Part shown: positions 38,240 through 52,144 of the stretch, in pieces
Layout of the letters: the number at the start of each line of letters is the position of its first letter
How positions within the stretch are numbered: position 1 is the stretch's first letter
Assembly (NCBI GenBank): GCA_949752795.1
Contig: CATKHW010000013.1
Span: 372,001 to 436,000 of the forward strand
Direction of reading: 5' to 3'
DNA: 64,000 nucleotides
From: Hyperoodon ampullatus
Lineage: Eukaryota; Chordata; Mammalia; Artiodactyla; Ziphiidae
The notes under the pieces: model-generated
Told to the model about the DNA's origin: nothing
What the model saw: the letters and a program-made list of their open reading frames with translations, nothing else
The model's database searches: none
Translations under genes and position numbers: made by a program

Positions 38240-39977
38240 ACACCTTAAATATCCCAGGAAATATAAAAATGGTTCAAAAAATTGTGGTACTTACGTATGA
38301 TGGAATATCCCTCAGCCATGAAATCAATGTCATAAGACCAGTAGCAGCAAAATGGGTGGATTCATGTACGATGATTCTAAGTGAAATAAGTCACACAGGA
38401 AAAGAAACTTATCATAAAATATCACTTATGAAGATCCTGTAAAAATGGCTACACTTGAACTGAGTTAGGAAAGAGAACAGAGTCTCACATTTAGAAAACA
38501 CTCTTATGCCTGCTTAAGTGGGACGGAGAGGTGGGGTGATGCATAAAACCAGAGTTTAATATAAGCACAGGTACCGTTCCAAAAACCAACTATGGAATAG
38601 ACAAGACCTACACCTTCCTCAGTGAAAGGGAATCAGAATCCCATATTTCCCGCAGAGGAATATATCTGACTAGTAAGAACCTTAAAACCTATGTATTGAT
38701 ATGTCTCCGTAAGGGAATCAAGTGTGTCTAGACTGGCATAAACATGGCAGCGAGAATCAGCTCAAACCCATTATAAAAAGGAATTTCAAGAACAAAACGA
38801 AAATACTGCGTAATTCTTTACAATTCCTTCGGGGTCTCTGATGAAACCTGGAATGACCCTATCTACAATGACAGCTGGATGTGGCATAAGGAGGGATATT
38901 TGACACTGAGAAGAGTGGTGAGATTGGGTGAGCAAATGCAGACCCTTTAAAGCACAAATGCCTGGCACCCATTCCATGGGTCCCAACTCTCCAAGTTGAA
39001 GGGAATATTTCTACAGCTATAACATGTACGGGAAACCTAGAAAACGTACACACTGTGAATATGAAATGTTTCTAAAACTCAACGAATAGTCCCTCTCCTG
39101 GAGCCCCGGTTTGACTTTCCATCTGCTTTACTATAACCTCCCAACTTGGAGAGACCACCCCTTTAACCACCTGATTTCCACAGGTTGCCAATTTGGCAGA
39201 GGATGAAAGGGAAGAGGGAGAACCAATGAGAGAGTAGCTGTTAGGCGTTTGCACGGGCACATATCACTGTAATTTCCCGGCAGGATGAAGAATTAACCAA
39301 AGTCTCAGCCAACCACCGGGAACCAGTATAGGTCCTGAACCAAAATTTTGGACTTGCAGTCAGCTCACAAAAAACGAGTTGAAAAATGGAGCTCAGGGGC
39401 ACAGCAATTCACAAACTGGCTGAGTAATAAAGGACAACTATCGTCCAAAAATCTGTTGAGGGTAGGAAACGAGGCGGACTTGAAAGCGAGGCAGAATAGC
39501 CAGAAACAGATTTCAAGAGGTACGTTGGAATCGCCTTTAAAGCACAGGAAGAGGGGCACAACTTCGATAATGTTGCACTAGGCCAAAAAGGGTGTATGTG
39601 TTTTCTCCTGAATATATTCAGGAGAAAACGCATACGCCCTTTTTGGCCAAGCAAGCAATCGGGCAATGCAAATCTGCACTACAAAGAAGTATCACTTCCC
39701 ACCGGTCAAAAGGGACATCCACAAAATTTGTAAAAATCAAAAAGGCAAGACAGGCCCTGGAGAACAGGGAGCCTTGTTATGCTGATGGGCGGGATGTAAA
39801 TTGCCAACTGCCCCTCTGGAGGAGTGCATTGTGTTCTCTAAAACAAGTAAAGAAAAGAGCTACAGAGCCAAGGGCACTTCCAGACTAGGGAATATACCTT
39901 GGGAAAACTGAAAATCAATAAGACAGAGCCACCCCAAAATTTAGGGCTGCACTGCTTACAAGGACCTCAACTTGGGT
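38240..39977. repeat. Satellite unit 23
   Basis: 1,738 bp, haplotype B, close to unit 5. Palindrome 39578-39651 has three left-arm changes, two shared with unit 5. Single-base deletion in ACTATAACCTCC at 39130. Confidence 0.9.
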
Positions 39978-41716
39978 ACGCCTTAAATATCACGGGAAAT
40001 ATAAAAATGGTTCAAAAAATTGTGGTAGTTACGTACGATGGAATATCCCTCAGCCATGAAATCAATGTCATAAGACCAGTAGCAGCAAAATGGGTGGATT
40101 CAGGTACGATGATTCTAAGTGAAATAAGTCACACAGAAAAAGAAACTTATCATAAGATATCAGTTATGAAGACCCTCTAAACATGGCTACACTTAAACTG
40201 AGTTAGGAAAGAGAACAGTGTCTCACATTTAGAAAACACTCTTATGCCTGCTTAAGGGGGAAGGAGAGGTGGGGTGATGCATAAAACCAGAGTTTGATAT
40301 AAGCACAGGTACCGTTCCAAAAACCAACTATGGAATAGACAAGACCTACACCTTCCTCAGTGAAAGGGACTCAAAACCCCATATTTCCCTCAGAGGAATA
40401 TATCTGACTAGTAAGTATTTTAAAACCTATGTATTGATATGTCTCCGTAAGGGAATCAAGTGTGTCTAGACTGGCATAAACATGGCAGCGAGAATCAGCT
40501 CAAACCCACTATAAAAAGGAATTTCAAAACAAAACAAAAAAAACTGGGAAATTCTTTACAATTCCTTCAGGGTCTCTGATGAAACATGGAATGACCCTAT
40601 CTACAACGACAGCTGGATGTGGCATAAGGCTGGACACTTGGGACTGAGAGGATTGGTGAGTTTTGGTGAGCAAATGAAGACCCTTTAAAGCAATAATGTG
40701 TGGCACCCATTCCATGGGTCCCAACTCTCCAGGTTGAAGGGAATATTACTACAGTTATAACATGTACGGGAAACCTAGAGAACAGACACACTGTGAATAC
40801 GAAAGGTTTCTAAAACTCAACGAATAGATCCTCCCATGGTGCTCCGGTTTGACTTTCCATCTGCTTTACTATCAATCTCCCAACTTGGAGAGACAGCCCC
40901 TTTAACCTCCTGGTTCGCACAGACTTCCAATTTGGCAGAGGATGAAAGGGAAGAGGGAGAACCAATGAGATAGTAGCTGTTAGGCATTTGGACGGGCACA
41001 TATCACTCTAACTTCCCGGCAGGAAGAAGAATTAACCAAAGTCTCAGACCTGCACCGGGAACCTGCATATGTCCTGAACCAAAATTTTGGACTTGCGGTC
41101 AGCTCACCAAAAACGAGTTGAAAAATGGAGCTCAGGGGCACAGCAATTCACAAACTGGCCGAGTAATAAAGGACAACTATCGTCCAAAAATCTGTTGAGG
41201 GAAGGCAACGAGGCGGACTCGAAAGCGAGGCAGAATAGCAGGAAACAGATTTCAAGAGGTACGTTGGAATCGCCTTTAAAGCGCAGGAAGAGGGGCACAA
41301 CTAAGACAATGATGCACTGGGCCAAAAACGGCGTATGCGTTTTCTCCTGAATATATTCAGGAGAAAACGCATACGCCCTTTTTGGCCAAGCAAGCAAGCG
41401 GGCAATGCAAATCTGCACTACAAAGAAGTATCACTTCCCACCGGTCAAAAGGGACATCCACAAAATGTGTAAAAACTAGAAAGGCAAGACAGGCCCTGGA
41501 GAACAGGGAGCCTTGTTATGCTGATGAGCGGGATGTAAATTGCCAACTGCCTCTCTAGAGGAGTACATTGTGTTCCCTAAAACAAGTAAAGAACAGAGCT
41601 ACAGAGCCAAGGGCACTTCCAGTCTAGGGAATATACCTTGGGAAAACTGAAAATCAATAAGAGAGAGCCACCCCAAAATTTAGGGCTGCACTGCTTACAA
41701 GGACCTCAACTTGGGT
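39978..41716. repeat. Satellite unit 24
   Basis: 1,739 bp, haplotype A, close to unit 6. Palindrome 41317-41390: same two left-arm changes as unit 6, right arm intact. Shares CTACACTTAAACTG at 40188 with unit 25. Confidence 0.9.
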
Positions 41717-43453
41717 ACACCTTAAATATCCCAGGAAATATAAAAATGGTTCAAAAAATTGTGGTACTTACGTACGATGGAATATTCCTCAGCCATGAAA
41801 TCAATGTCATAAGACCAGTAGCAGCAAAATGGGTGGATTCAGGTACGATGATTCTAAGTGAAATAAGTCACAGAGAAAAAGAAACTTATCATAAGATATC
41901 ACTTATGAAGATCCTGTAAACATGGCTACACTTAAACTGAGTTAGGAAAGAGAACAGTGTCTCACATTTAGAAAACACTCTTATGCCTGCTTAAGGGGGA
42001 AGGAGAGGTGGGGTGTTGCATAAAACCAGAGTTTGATATAAGCACAGGTACCGTTCCAAAAACCAACTATGGAATAGAGAAGACCTACACCGTCCTCAGT
42101 GAAAGGGTCTCAAAACCCCATATTTCCCGCAGAGGAATATATCTGACTAGTAAGAATCTTAAAACATATTTATTGATATGTCTCCGTAAGGGAATCAAGT
42201 GTGTCTAGACTGGCATAAACATGGCAGCGAGAATCAGCTCAAACCCATTATAAAAAGGAATTTCAAAAACAAAACAAAAAACTGGGAAATTCTTTACAAT
42301 TCCTTCAGGGTCTCTGATGAAAGCTGGAATGACCCTATCTACAACTACAGCTGGATGTGGCATAAGGAGGGACACTTGGGACTGAGACGATTGGTGAGAT
42401 TGGGTGAGCAAATGCAGACCCTTTAAAGCAATAATGCATGGCACCCATTCCATGGGTCCGAACTCTCCAGGTTGAAGGGAATATTACTACAGCTATAACA
42501 TGTGCGGGAAACCTAGAGAACGGACACACTGTGAATACGAAAGGTTTCTAAAACTCAACGAATAGTCCCTCTCCTGGTGCTCCGGTTTGACTTTCCATCT
42601 GCTTTACTATCAACCTCCCAACTGGAGAGACAGCCCCTTTAACCTCTTGGTTCGCACAGGTTGCCAATTTGGCAGAGGATGAAAGGGAAGAGGGAGAACC
42701 AATGAGAGAGTAGCTGTTAGGTATTTGGACGGGCACATATCACTGTAATTTCCCGGCAGGAAGAAGAATTAACCAAAGTCTCAGCCACCCACCGGGAACC
42801 AGTATAGGACCTGAACCAAAATTCTGGACTTGCGGTCAGCTCACCAAGAACGAGTTGAAAAATGGACCTCAGGGGCACAGCAATTCACAAACTGGCCGAG
42901 TAATAAAAGACAACTATCGTCCCAAAATCTGTTGAGGGAAGGCAACGAGGCGGACTTGAAAGCGAGGCAGAATAGCAGGAAACAGATTTCAAGAGGTACG
43001 TTGGAATCGCCTTTAAAGCACAGGAAGAGGGGCACAACTTCGACAATGATGCACTTGGCCAAAAAGGGCGTATGCGTTTTCTCCTGAATATATTCAGGAG
43101 AAAACGCATACGCCCTTTTTGGCCAAGCAAGCAGGCGGGCAATGCAAATCTGCACTACAAAGAAGTATCACTTCCCACGGGTTGAAAGGGACATCCACAA
43201 AATGTGTACAAACCAGAAAGGCAAGACAGGCCCTGGAGAACAGGGAGCCTTGTTATGCTGATGGGCGGGATGTAAATTGCCAACTGCCTCTCTGGAGGAG
43301 TGCACTGAGTTCCCTAAATCAAGTAAACAACAGAGCTACAGAGCCAAGAGCACTTCCAGTCTAGGGAATATACCTTGGGAAAACTGAAAATCAATAAGAG
43401 AGAGCCACCCCAAAATTTAGGGCTGCACTACTTACAAGGACCTCAACTTGGGT
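41717..43453. repeat. Satellite unit 25
   Basis: 1,737 bp, recombinant haplotype (B marker GGAGGGAC then A marker CAATAATGCATGG). Palindrome 43054-43127 perfect. Shares CAACTGGAGAG and CGTCCCAAAATC with unit 7. Confidence 0.9.
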
Positions 43454-45192
43454 CCACCTTAAATATCCCAGGAAATATAAAAATGGTTCAAAAAATTGTG
43501 GTACTTACGTACGATGGAATATCCCTCAGCCATGAAATCAATGTCATAAGACCAGTAGCAGCAAAATGGGTGGATTCAGGTACGATGATTCTAAGTGAAA
43601 TAAGTCACACAGAAAAAGAAACTTATCATAAGATATCACTTATGAAGATCCTGTAAACATGGCTACACGTGAACTGAGTTAGGAAAGAGAACAGTGTCTC
43701 ACATTTAGAAAACACTCTTATGCCTGCTTAAGGGGGAAGGAGAGGTGGGGTGATGCATAAAACCAGAGTTTGATATAAGCACAGGTACCGTTCCAAAAAC
43801 CAACTATGGAATGGACAAGACCTACACCTTCCTCAGTGAAAGGGACTCAAAACCCCATATTTCCCGCAGAGGAATATATCTGATTAGTAAGAATCTTAAA
43901 ACCTATGTATTGATATGTCTCCATAAAGGAATAAAGTGTGTCTAGACTGGCCTAAACAAGGCAGCGAGAATCAGCTCAAACCCACTATAAAAAGGAATTT
44001 CAAAAACAAAACAATGAAACTGGGAAATTCTTAACAATTCCTTCAGGGTCTCTGATGAAACATGGAATGACCCTATCTACAATGAGAGCTGGATGTGGCA
44101 TAATGTGGAACACTTGGGACTGAGACGATTGGTGAGATTGGGTGAGCAAATGCAGACCCTTTAAAGCACAAATGCCTGGCACCCATTCCATGTGTCCCAA
44201 ATCTCCAGGTTGAAGGGAATATTACTACAGATATAACATGTACGGGAAACCAAGAGAACGGACACACTGTGAATACGAAAGGTTTCTAAAACTCAACGAA
44301 TAGTCCCTCTCCTGGTGCTCTGGTTTGACATTCCATCTGCTTTACTATCAACCTCCCAACTTGGAGAGAGAGCCCCTCTAAATTCCTGGTTCGCACAGGT
44401 TGCCAATTTGGCAGAGGATGAAAGGGAAGAGAGAGAACCAATGAGAGGGTAGCTGTTAGGCATTTGGACGGGCACATATCACTCTACCTTCCCAGCAGGA
44501 AGAATAATTAACCAAAGTCTCAGCCCCCCACCGGGAACCAGCATAGGTCCTGAACCAAAAGGTTGGACTTGCGGTCAGCTGACCAAAAACGAGTTGAAAA
44601 ATGGAGCTCAGGGGCACAGCAATTCACAAACTGGCCGAGTAATAAAGGACAACTATCGTCCAAAAATCTGTTGAGGAAAGGCAAGGAGGAAGACTTGAAA
44701 TCGAGGCAGAATAGCAGGAAACAGATTTCAAGAGGTACATTGGAATCGCCTTTAAAGCACAGGAAGAGGGGCACAACTTCGACAATGATGCACTTGGCCA
44801 AAAAGGGCGTATGCGTTTTCTCCTGAATATATTCAGGAGAAAACGCATACGCCCTTTTCGGCCAAGCAAGCAAGCGGGCAATGCAAATCTGCACTACAAA
44901 GAAGTATCACTTCCCACCGGTCAAAAGGGACTTCCACAAAATGTGTAAAAACCAGAAAGGCAAGACAGGCCCTGGAGAACAGGGAGCCTTGTTATGCTGA
45001 TGGGCGGGATGTAAATTGCCAACTGCCTCTCTGGAGGAGTGCATTCTGTTCCCTAAAACAAGTAAAGAACAGAGCTACAGAGCCAAGGCCACTACCAGTC
45101 TAGGGAATATACCTTGGGAAAACTGAAAATCAATAAGACAGAGCCACCCCAAAATTTAGGGCTGCACTGCATACAAGGACCTCAACTTGGAT
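43454..45192. repeat. Satellite unit 26
   Basis: 1,739 bp, haplotype B (AATGTGGAACAC variant). Palindrome 44793-44866, one right-arm change as in unit 20. Shares AGGAAAGGCAAGGAGG and GAAATCGAGG with unit 28. Confidence 0.9.
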
Positions 45193-46930
45193 ACACCTTA
45201 AGTATCCCAGAAAATATAAACATGGTTCAAAAAATTGTGGTACTTACGTACGATGGAATATCCCTCAGCCATGAAATCAATGTCATAAGACCAGTAGCAG
45301 CAAAATGGGTGGATTCAGGTACGATGATTCTAAGTGAAATGAGTCACACAGAAAAAGAAACTTATCATAAGATATGACTTATAAAGATCCTATAAACATG
45401 ACTACACTTGAACTGAGTTAGGAAAGAGAACAGTGTCTCATATTTAGAAAACACTCTTATGCCTGCTTAAGGGGGAAGGAGAGGTTGGGTAATGCATAAA
45501 ACCAGAGTTTGATATAAGCAGATGTACCGTACCAAAAACCAACTATGGAATAGACAAGACCTACACCTTCCTCAGTGAAAGGGACTCAAAACACCATATT
45601 TCAGGCAGAGGAATATATCTGACTAGTAAGAATCTTAAAACCTATGTATTGATATGTATCCATAAGGGAATAAAGTGTGTCTAGACTGGCATAAACATGG
45701 CAGCGAGAATCAGCTCAAACCCACTATAAAAAGGAATTTCAAAAACAAAACAAAAAAACTGGGAAATTCTTTACAATTCCTTCAGGGTCTCTGATGAAAC
45801 CTGGAATGACCCTATCTACAACGACAGCTGGACGTGGCATAAGGAGGGACACTTGGGACTGAGACGATTGGTGAGATTGGGTGAGCAAATGCAGACCCTT
45901 TAAAGCACAAATGCTTGGCACCCATTCCATGAGTCCCACCTCTCCAGGTTGAAGGGAATATTACTACAGCTATAACATGTACGGGAAACCAAGAGAATGG
46001 ACACACTGTGAATACGAAAGCTTTCTAAAACTCAACAAATAGCCCCTATCCTGGTGTTCCGGTTTGACTTTCCATCTGCTTTACTATCAACCTCCCAACT
46101 TGGAGAGACAGCCCCTTTAACCTCCTGGTTCGCACAGGTTTCCAATTTGGCAGAGGATGAAAGGGAAGAGGGAGAACCAATGAGAGAGTAGCTGTTAGGC
46201 ATTTGGACGGGCACATATCACTGTAATTTCCAGGCAGGAAGAAGAATTAACCAAAGTCTCAGCCACCCACCGGGAACCAGTATAGGACCTGAACCAAAAT
46301 TTTGGACTTGCGGTCAGCTAACCAAAAACGAGTTGAAAAATGGAGCTCAGGGGCACAGCAATTCACAAACTGGCCGAGTAATAAAGGACAACTATCGTCC
46401 AAAAATCTGTTGAGGGAAGGCAACGAGGTGGACTTGAAAGCGAGTCAGAATAGCAGGAAACAGATTTCAAGAAGTACGTTGGAATCGCCTTTAAAGCACA
46501 GGAAGAGGGGCACAACTTCGACAATGATTCACTTGCCCAAAAAGGGCGTATGCGTTTTCTCCTGAATATATTCAGGAGAAAACGCATACGCCCTTTTTGG
46601 CCAAGCAAGCAAGCAGGCAATGCAAATCTGCACTACAAAGAAGTATCACTTCCCACCGGTCAAAAGGGACATCCACAAAATGTGTAAAAAGCAGAAAGGC
46701 AAGACAGGCCCTGGAGAACAGGGAGCCTTGTTATGCTGATGGGCGGGATGTAAATTGCCAACTGCCTCTCTGGAGGAGTGCATTGTGTTCCCTAAAACAA
46801 GTAAACAACAGAGCTATAGAGCCAAGGGCACTTCCAGTCTAGGGAATATACCTTGGGAAAACTGAAAATCAATAAGACAGAGCCACCCCAAAATTTAGGG
46901 CTGCACTGCTTACAAGGACCTCGCTTGGAT
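45193..46930. repeat. Satellite unit 27
   Basis: 1,738 bp, haplotype B. Palindrome 46532-46605, one left-arm change (CTTGCCC). Shares CCATGAGTCCCACC and CCTATCCTGGTGTTCC with unit 28. Confidence 0.9.
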
Positions 46931-48669
46931 ACACCTTAAGTATCCCAGGAAATATAAAAATGGTTCAAAAAATTGTGGTACTTACGTACGATGGAATATC
47001 CCTCAGCCATGAAATCAATGTCATAAGACCAGTAGCAGCAAAATGGGTGGATTCAGGTACGATGATTCTAAGTGAAATAAGTCACACAGAAAAAGAAACT
47101 TATCCTAAGATATCACTTATGAAGATCCTATAAACATGGCTACACTTGAACTGAGTTAGGAGAGAGAACAGTGTCTCATATTTAGAAAACACTCTTATGC
47201 CTGCTTAAGTTGGACGGAGAGGTGGGGTGATGCATAAAACCAGAGTTTGATATGAGCACAGGTACCGTTCCAAAAACCAACTATGGAATAGACAAGACCT
47301 ACACCTTCCTCAGTGAAAGGGACTCAAAACACCATATTTCCCGCAGAGGAATATATCTGACTAGTAAGAATCTTAAAACCTATGTATTGATATGTCTCCG
47401 TAAGGGAATCAAGTGTGTCTAGACTGGCATAAACATGGCAGCGAGAATCAGCTCAAACCCACTATAAAAAGGAATTTCAAAATCAAAACAAAAAATCTGG
47501 GAAATTCTTTACAATTCCTTCAGGGTCTCTGATGAAACCTGGAATGACCCTATCTACAACGACAGCTGGATGTGGCATAAGGAGGGACACTTGGGACTGA
47601 GACGATTGGTGAGATTGGGTGAGCAAATGCAGACCCTTTAAAGCACAAATGCTTGGCACCCATTCCATGAGTCCCACCTCTCCAGGTTGAAGAGAATATT
47701 ACTACAGCTATAACATGTACGGGAAACCTAGAGAACGGACACAATGTGAATACGAAAGGTTTCTAAAACTCAACGAATAGCCCCTATCCTGGTGTTCCGG
47801 TTTGACTTTCCATCTGCTTTACTATCAACCTCCCAACTTGGAGAGACAGCCCCTTTAACCTCCTGGTTCGCACAGGTTTCCAATTTGGCAGAGGATGAAA
47901 GGGAAGAGGGAGAACCAATGAGAGAGTAGCTGTTAGGCATTTGGACGGGCACATATCACTGTAATTTCCCGGCAGGAAGAAGAATTAACCAAAGTCTCAG
48001 CCACCCACCGGGAACCATTATAGGTCCTGAACCAAAATTTTGGACTTGTGGTCAGCTCACCAAAAACGAGTTGAAAAATGGAGCTCAGGGGCACAGCAAT
48101 TCACAAACTGGCCGAGTAATAAAGGACAACTATCGTCCAAAAATCTGTTGAGGAAAGGCAAGGAGGCAGACTTGAAATCGAGGCAGAATAGCAGGAAACA
48201 GATTTCAAGAGGTACATTGGAATCGCCTTTAAAGCACAGGAAGAGGGGCACAACTTCGACAATGATGCACTTGGCCAAAAAGGGCGTATGCGTTTTCTCC
48301 TGAATATATTCAGGAGAAAACGCATACGCCCTTTTTGGCCAAGCAAGCAAGCGGGCAATGCAAATCTGCACTACAAAGAAGTATCACTTCCCACCAGTCA
48401 AAAGGGACATCCACAAAATGTGTAAAAACCAGAAAGGCAAGACAGGCCCTGGAGAACAGGGAGCCTTGTTATGCTGATGGGCGGGATGTAAATTGCCAAC
48501 TGCCTCTCTGGAGGAGTGCATTGTGTTCCCTAAAACAAGTAAACAACAGAGCTACAGAGCCAAGGGCACTTCCAGTCTAGGGAATATACCTTGGGAAAAC
48601 TGAAAATCAATAAGACAGAGCCACCCGAAAATTTAGGGCTGCACTGCTTACAAGGACCTCAACTTTGAT
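46931..48669. repeat. Satellite unit 28
   Basis: 1,739 bp, haplotype B. Palindrome 48270-48343 perfect. Its first part follows unit 27 and the stretch at 48149-48225 follows unit 26, so it is a visible mosaic of its two left neighbours. Confidence 0.9.
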
Positions 48670-50405
48670 ACACCTTAAGTATCCCAGGAAATATAAAAAA
48701 GGTTCAAAAAATTGTGGTACTTACTTACGATGGAATATCCCTCAGCAATGAAATCAATGTCATAAGACCAGTAGCAGCAAAATGGGTGGATTCAGGTACG
48801 ATGATTCTAAGTGAAATAAGTCACACACAAAAAGAAACTTATCATAAGATATCACTTATGAAGATCCTATAAACATGGCTACACTTGAACTGAGTTAGGA
48901 AAGAGAACAGTGTCTCACATTTAGAAAACACTCTTATGCCTGCTTAAGGGGGAAGGAGAGGTGGGGTGATGCATAAAACCAGAGTTTGATATAAGCACAA
49001 GTACCGTTCCAAAAACCTACTATGGAATACACAAGACCTACACCTTCCTCAGTGAAAGGGACTCAAAACCCCATATTTCCCGCAGAGGAATATATCTGAC
49101 TAGTAAGAATCTTAAAACATATGTATTGATATGTCTCCTTAAGGGAATCAAGTGTGTCTAGACTGGCATAAACATGGCAGCGAGAATCAGCTCAAACCCA
49201 CTATAAAAAGGAATTTCAAAAACAAAACAAAAAAACTCGGAAATTCTTTACAATTCCTTCAGGGTCCCTGATGAAACCTGGAATGACCCTATCTACAACG
49301 ACAGCTGGATGTGGCATAAGGAGGGACACTTGGGACTGAGACGATTGGTGAGATTGGGTGAGCAAATGCAGACCCTTTAAAGCACAAATTCCTGGCACCC
49401 ATTACATAGTTCCCAACTCTCCAGGTTGAAGGGAATATTACTACAGCTATAACATGTACGGGAAACCTAGTGAACGGACACACTGTGAATATGAAAGTTT
49501 TCTAAACTGAACGAATAGTCCCTCTCCTGGTGCTCCGGTTTGACTTTCCATCTGCTTTACTATCAACATCCCAACTTGGAGAGACAGCCCCTTTAACCTC
49601 CTGGTTTGCACAGGTTGACAATTTGGCAGAGGATGAAAGGGAAGAGGGAGAACCAATGAGAGAGTAGCTGTTAGGCATTTGGACGGGCACATATCACTGT
49701 AATTTCCAGGCAGGAAGAAGAATTAACCAAAGTCTCAGCCACCCACCGGGAACCAGTATAGGTCCTGAAGCAAAATTTTGGAGTGCGGTCAGCTCACCAG
49801 AAACGAGTGAAAAATGGAGCTCAGGGGCACAGCAATTCACAAACTGGCCGAGTAATAAAGGACAACTATCGTCCAAAAATCTGTTGAGGAAAGGCAACGA
49901 GGCGGACTTGAAAGCGAGGCCGAATAGCAGGAAACAGATTTCAAGAGGTACGTTGGAATCGCCTTTAAAGCACAGGAAGAGGGGCACAACTTCGACAATG
50001 ATGCACTTGGCCAAAAAGGGCGTATGCGTTTTCTCCTGAATATATTCAGGAGAAAACGCATACGCCCTTTTTAGCCAAGCAAGCAAGCGGGCAATGCAAA
50101 TGTGCACTACAAAGAAGTATCACTTCCCACCGGTCAAAAGGGACATCCACAAAATGTGTAAAAACCAGAAAGGCAAGACAGGCCCTGGAGAACAGGGAGC
50201 CTTGTTATGCTGATGGGCGGGATGTAAATTGCCAACTGCCTCTCTGGAGGAGTGAATTGTGTTCCCTAAAACAAGTAAACAACAGAGCTACAGAGCCAAG
50301 GGCACTTCCAGTCTAGGGAATATACCTTGGGAAAACTGAAAATCAATAAGACAGAGCCACACCAAAATTTAGGGCTGCACTGCTTACAAGGACCTCAACT
50401 TTGAT
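48670..50405. repeat. Satellite unit 29
   Basis: 1,736 bp, haplotype B. Palindrome 50006-50079, one right-arm change (TTAGCC). Two one-base losses near 49783-49809 (GGAGTGCGG, ACGAGTGAAAAATGG). Confidence 0.9.
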
Positions 50406-52144
50406 ACACATTAGGTATCCCAGGAAATACAAAAATGGTTCAAAAAATTGTGGTACTTACGTACGATGGAATATCCCTCAGCCATGAAATCAATGTCATA
50501 AGACCAGTAGCAGCAAAATGGGTGGATTCAGGTACGATGATTCTAAGTGAAATAAGTCACACAGAAAAAGAAACTTATCATAAGATATCACTTATGAAGA
50601 TCCTATAAACATGGCTACACTTGAACTGAGTTAGGAAAGAGAACAGAGTCTCACATTTAGAAAACACTCTTATGCCTGCTTAAGGGGGAAGGAGATGTGG
50701 GGTGATGCATAAAACAAGAGTTTGATATAAGCACAAGTACCGTTCCAAAAACCTACTATGGAATACACAAGACCTACACCTTCCTCAGTGAAAGGGACTC
50801 AAAACCCCATATTTCCCGCAGAGGAATATATGTGACTATTAAGAATATTAAAACCTATGTATTGATATGTCTCTGAAAGGGAAACAAGTGTGTCTAGACT
50901 GGCATAAACATGGCAGCGAGAATCAGCTCAAACCCACTATAAAAAGGAATTTCAAAAACAAAACAAAAAAACTGGGAAATTCTTTACAATTCCTTCAGGG
51001 TCTCTGATGAACCCTGGAATGACCCTATCTACAACGACAGCTGGATGTGGCATAAGGCTGGACACTTGGGACTGAGAGGATTGGTGAGATTGGGTGAGCA
51101 AATGTAGACCCTTTAAAGCACAAATGCTTGACACCCATTCCATGAGTCCCAACTCTCCAGATTGAAGGGAATATTACTACAGTTATAACATGTACAGGAA
51201 ACCTAGAGAACGGACACACTGTGAATACGAAAGGTTTCTAAAACTCAACGAATAGTCCCTCTCCTGCTTACCCGGTTTGACTTTCCATCTGCTTTACTAT
51301 CAACCTCCCAACTTGGAGAGACAGCACCTTTAACCTCCTAGTTCACACAGGTTGCCAATTTGGCAGTGGATGAAAGGGATGAGGGAGAACCAATGAGAGA
51401 GTAGCTGTTAGGCATTTGGACGGGCACATATCACTGTAATTTCCCGGCAGGAAGAAGAATTAACCAAAGTCTCAGCCACCCACCATGAACCAGTATAGGT
51501 CCTGAACCAAAATTTTGGACTTGCGGTCAGCTTACCAAAAACGAGTTGAAAAATGGAGCTCAGGGGCACAGCAATTCATAAACTGGCCGAGTAATAAAGG
51601 ACAACTATCGTCCAAAAATCTGTTGAGGGAAGGAAAGGAGGTGGACTTGAAAGCGAGGCAGAATAGCAGGAAACAGATTTCAAGAGGTACGTTGGAATCG
51701 CCTTTAAAGCACAGGAAGAGGGGCACAACTTCGACAATGATGCCCTTGGCCAAAAAGGGCGTATGCGTTTTCTCCTGAATTTATTCAGGAGAAAATGCAT
51801 ATGCCCTTTTTGGGCAAGCAAGCAAGCGGGCAATGCAAATCTGCACTAAAAAGAAGTATCACTTCCCACCGGTCAAAAGGGACATCCACAAAATGTGTAA
51901 AAACCAGAAAGGCAAGACAGGCCCTGGAGAACAGGGAGCCTTGTTATGCTGATGGGCGGGATGTAAATTGCCAACTGCCTCTCTGGAGGAGTGCATTGTG
52001 TTCCCTAAAACAAGTAAAGAACAGAGCTACAGAGCCAAGGGCACTTCCAGTCTAGGGAATATACCTTGGGAAAACTGAAAATCAATAAGACAGAGCCACC
52101 CCAATATTTAGGGCTGCACTGCTTACAAGGACCTCAACTTGGGT
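50406..52144. repeat. Satellite unit 30
   Basis: 1,739 bp, recombinant haplotype (A then B, CACAAATGCTTGAC). Palindrome 51745-51818 is the most damaged at its centre (GAATTTATTC) and has three right-arm changes. Partner of unit 33. Confidence 0.9.

Larger units (their letters stand above)
38059..43030. repeat. Long-range paralogous block 3, right copy (units 22-25)
   Basis: Right-hand partner of 6780-11750. Divergence between the two is visibly larger than within blocks 1 and 2, so this relationship is probably older. Unit starts 38240, 39978 and 41717 are in register with 6961, 8700 and 10438. Confidence 0.8.
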
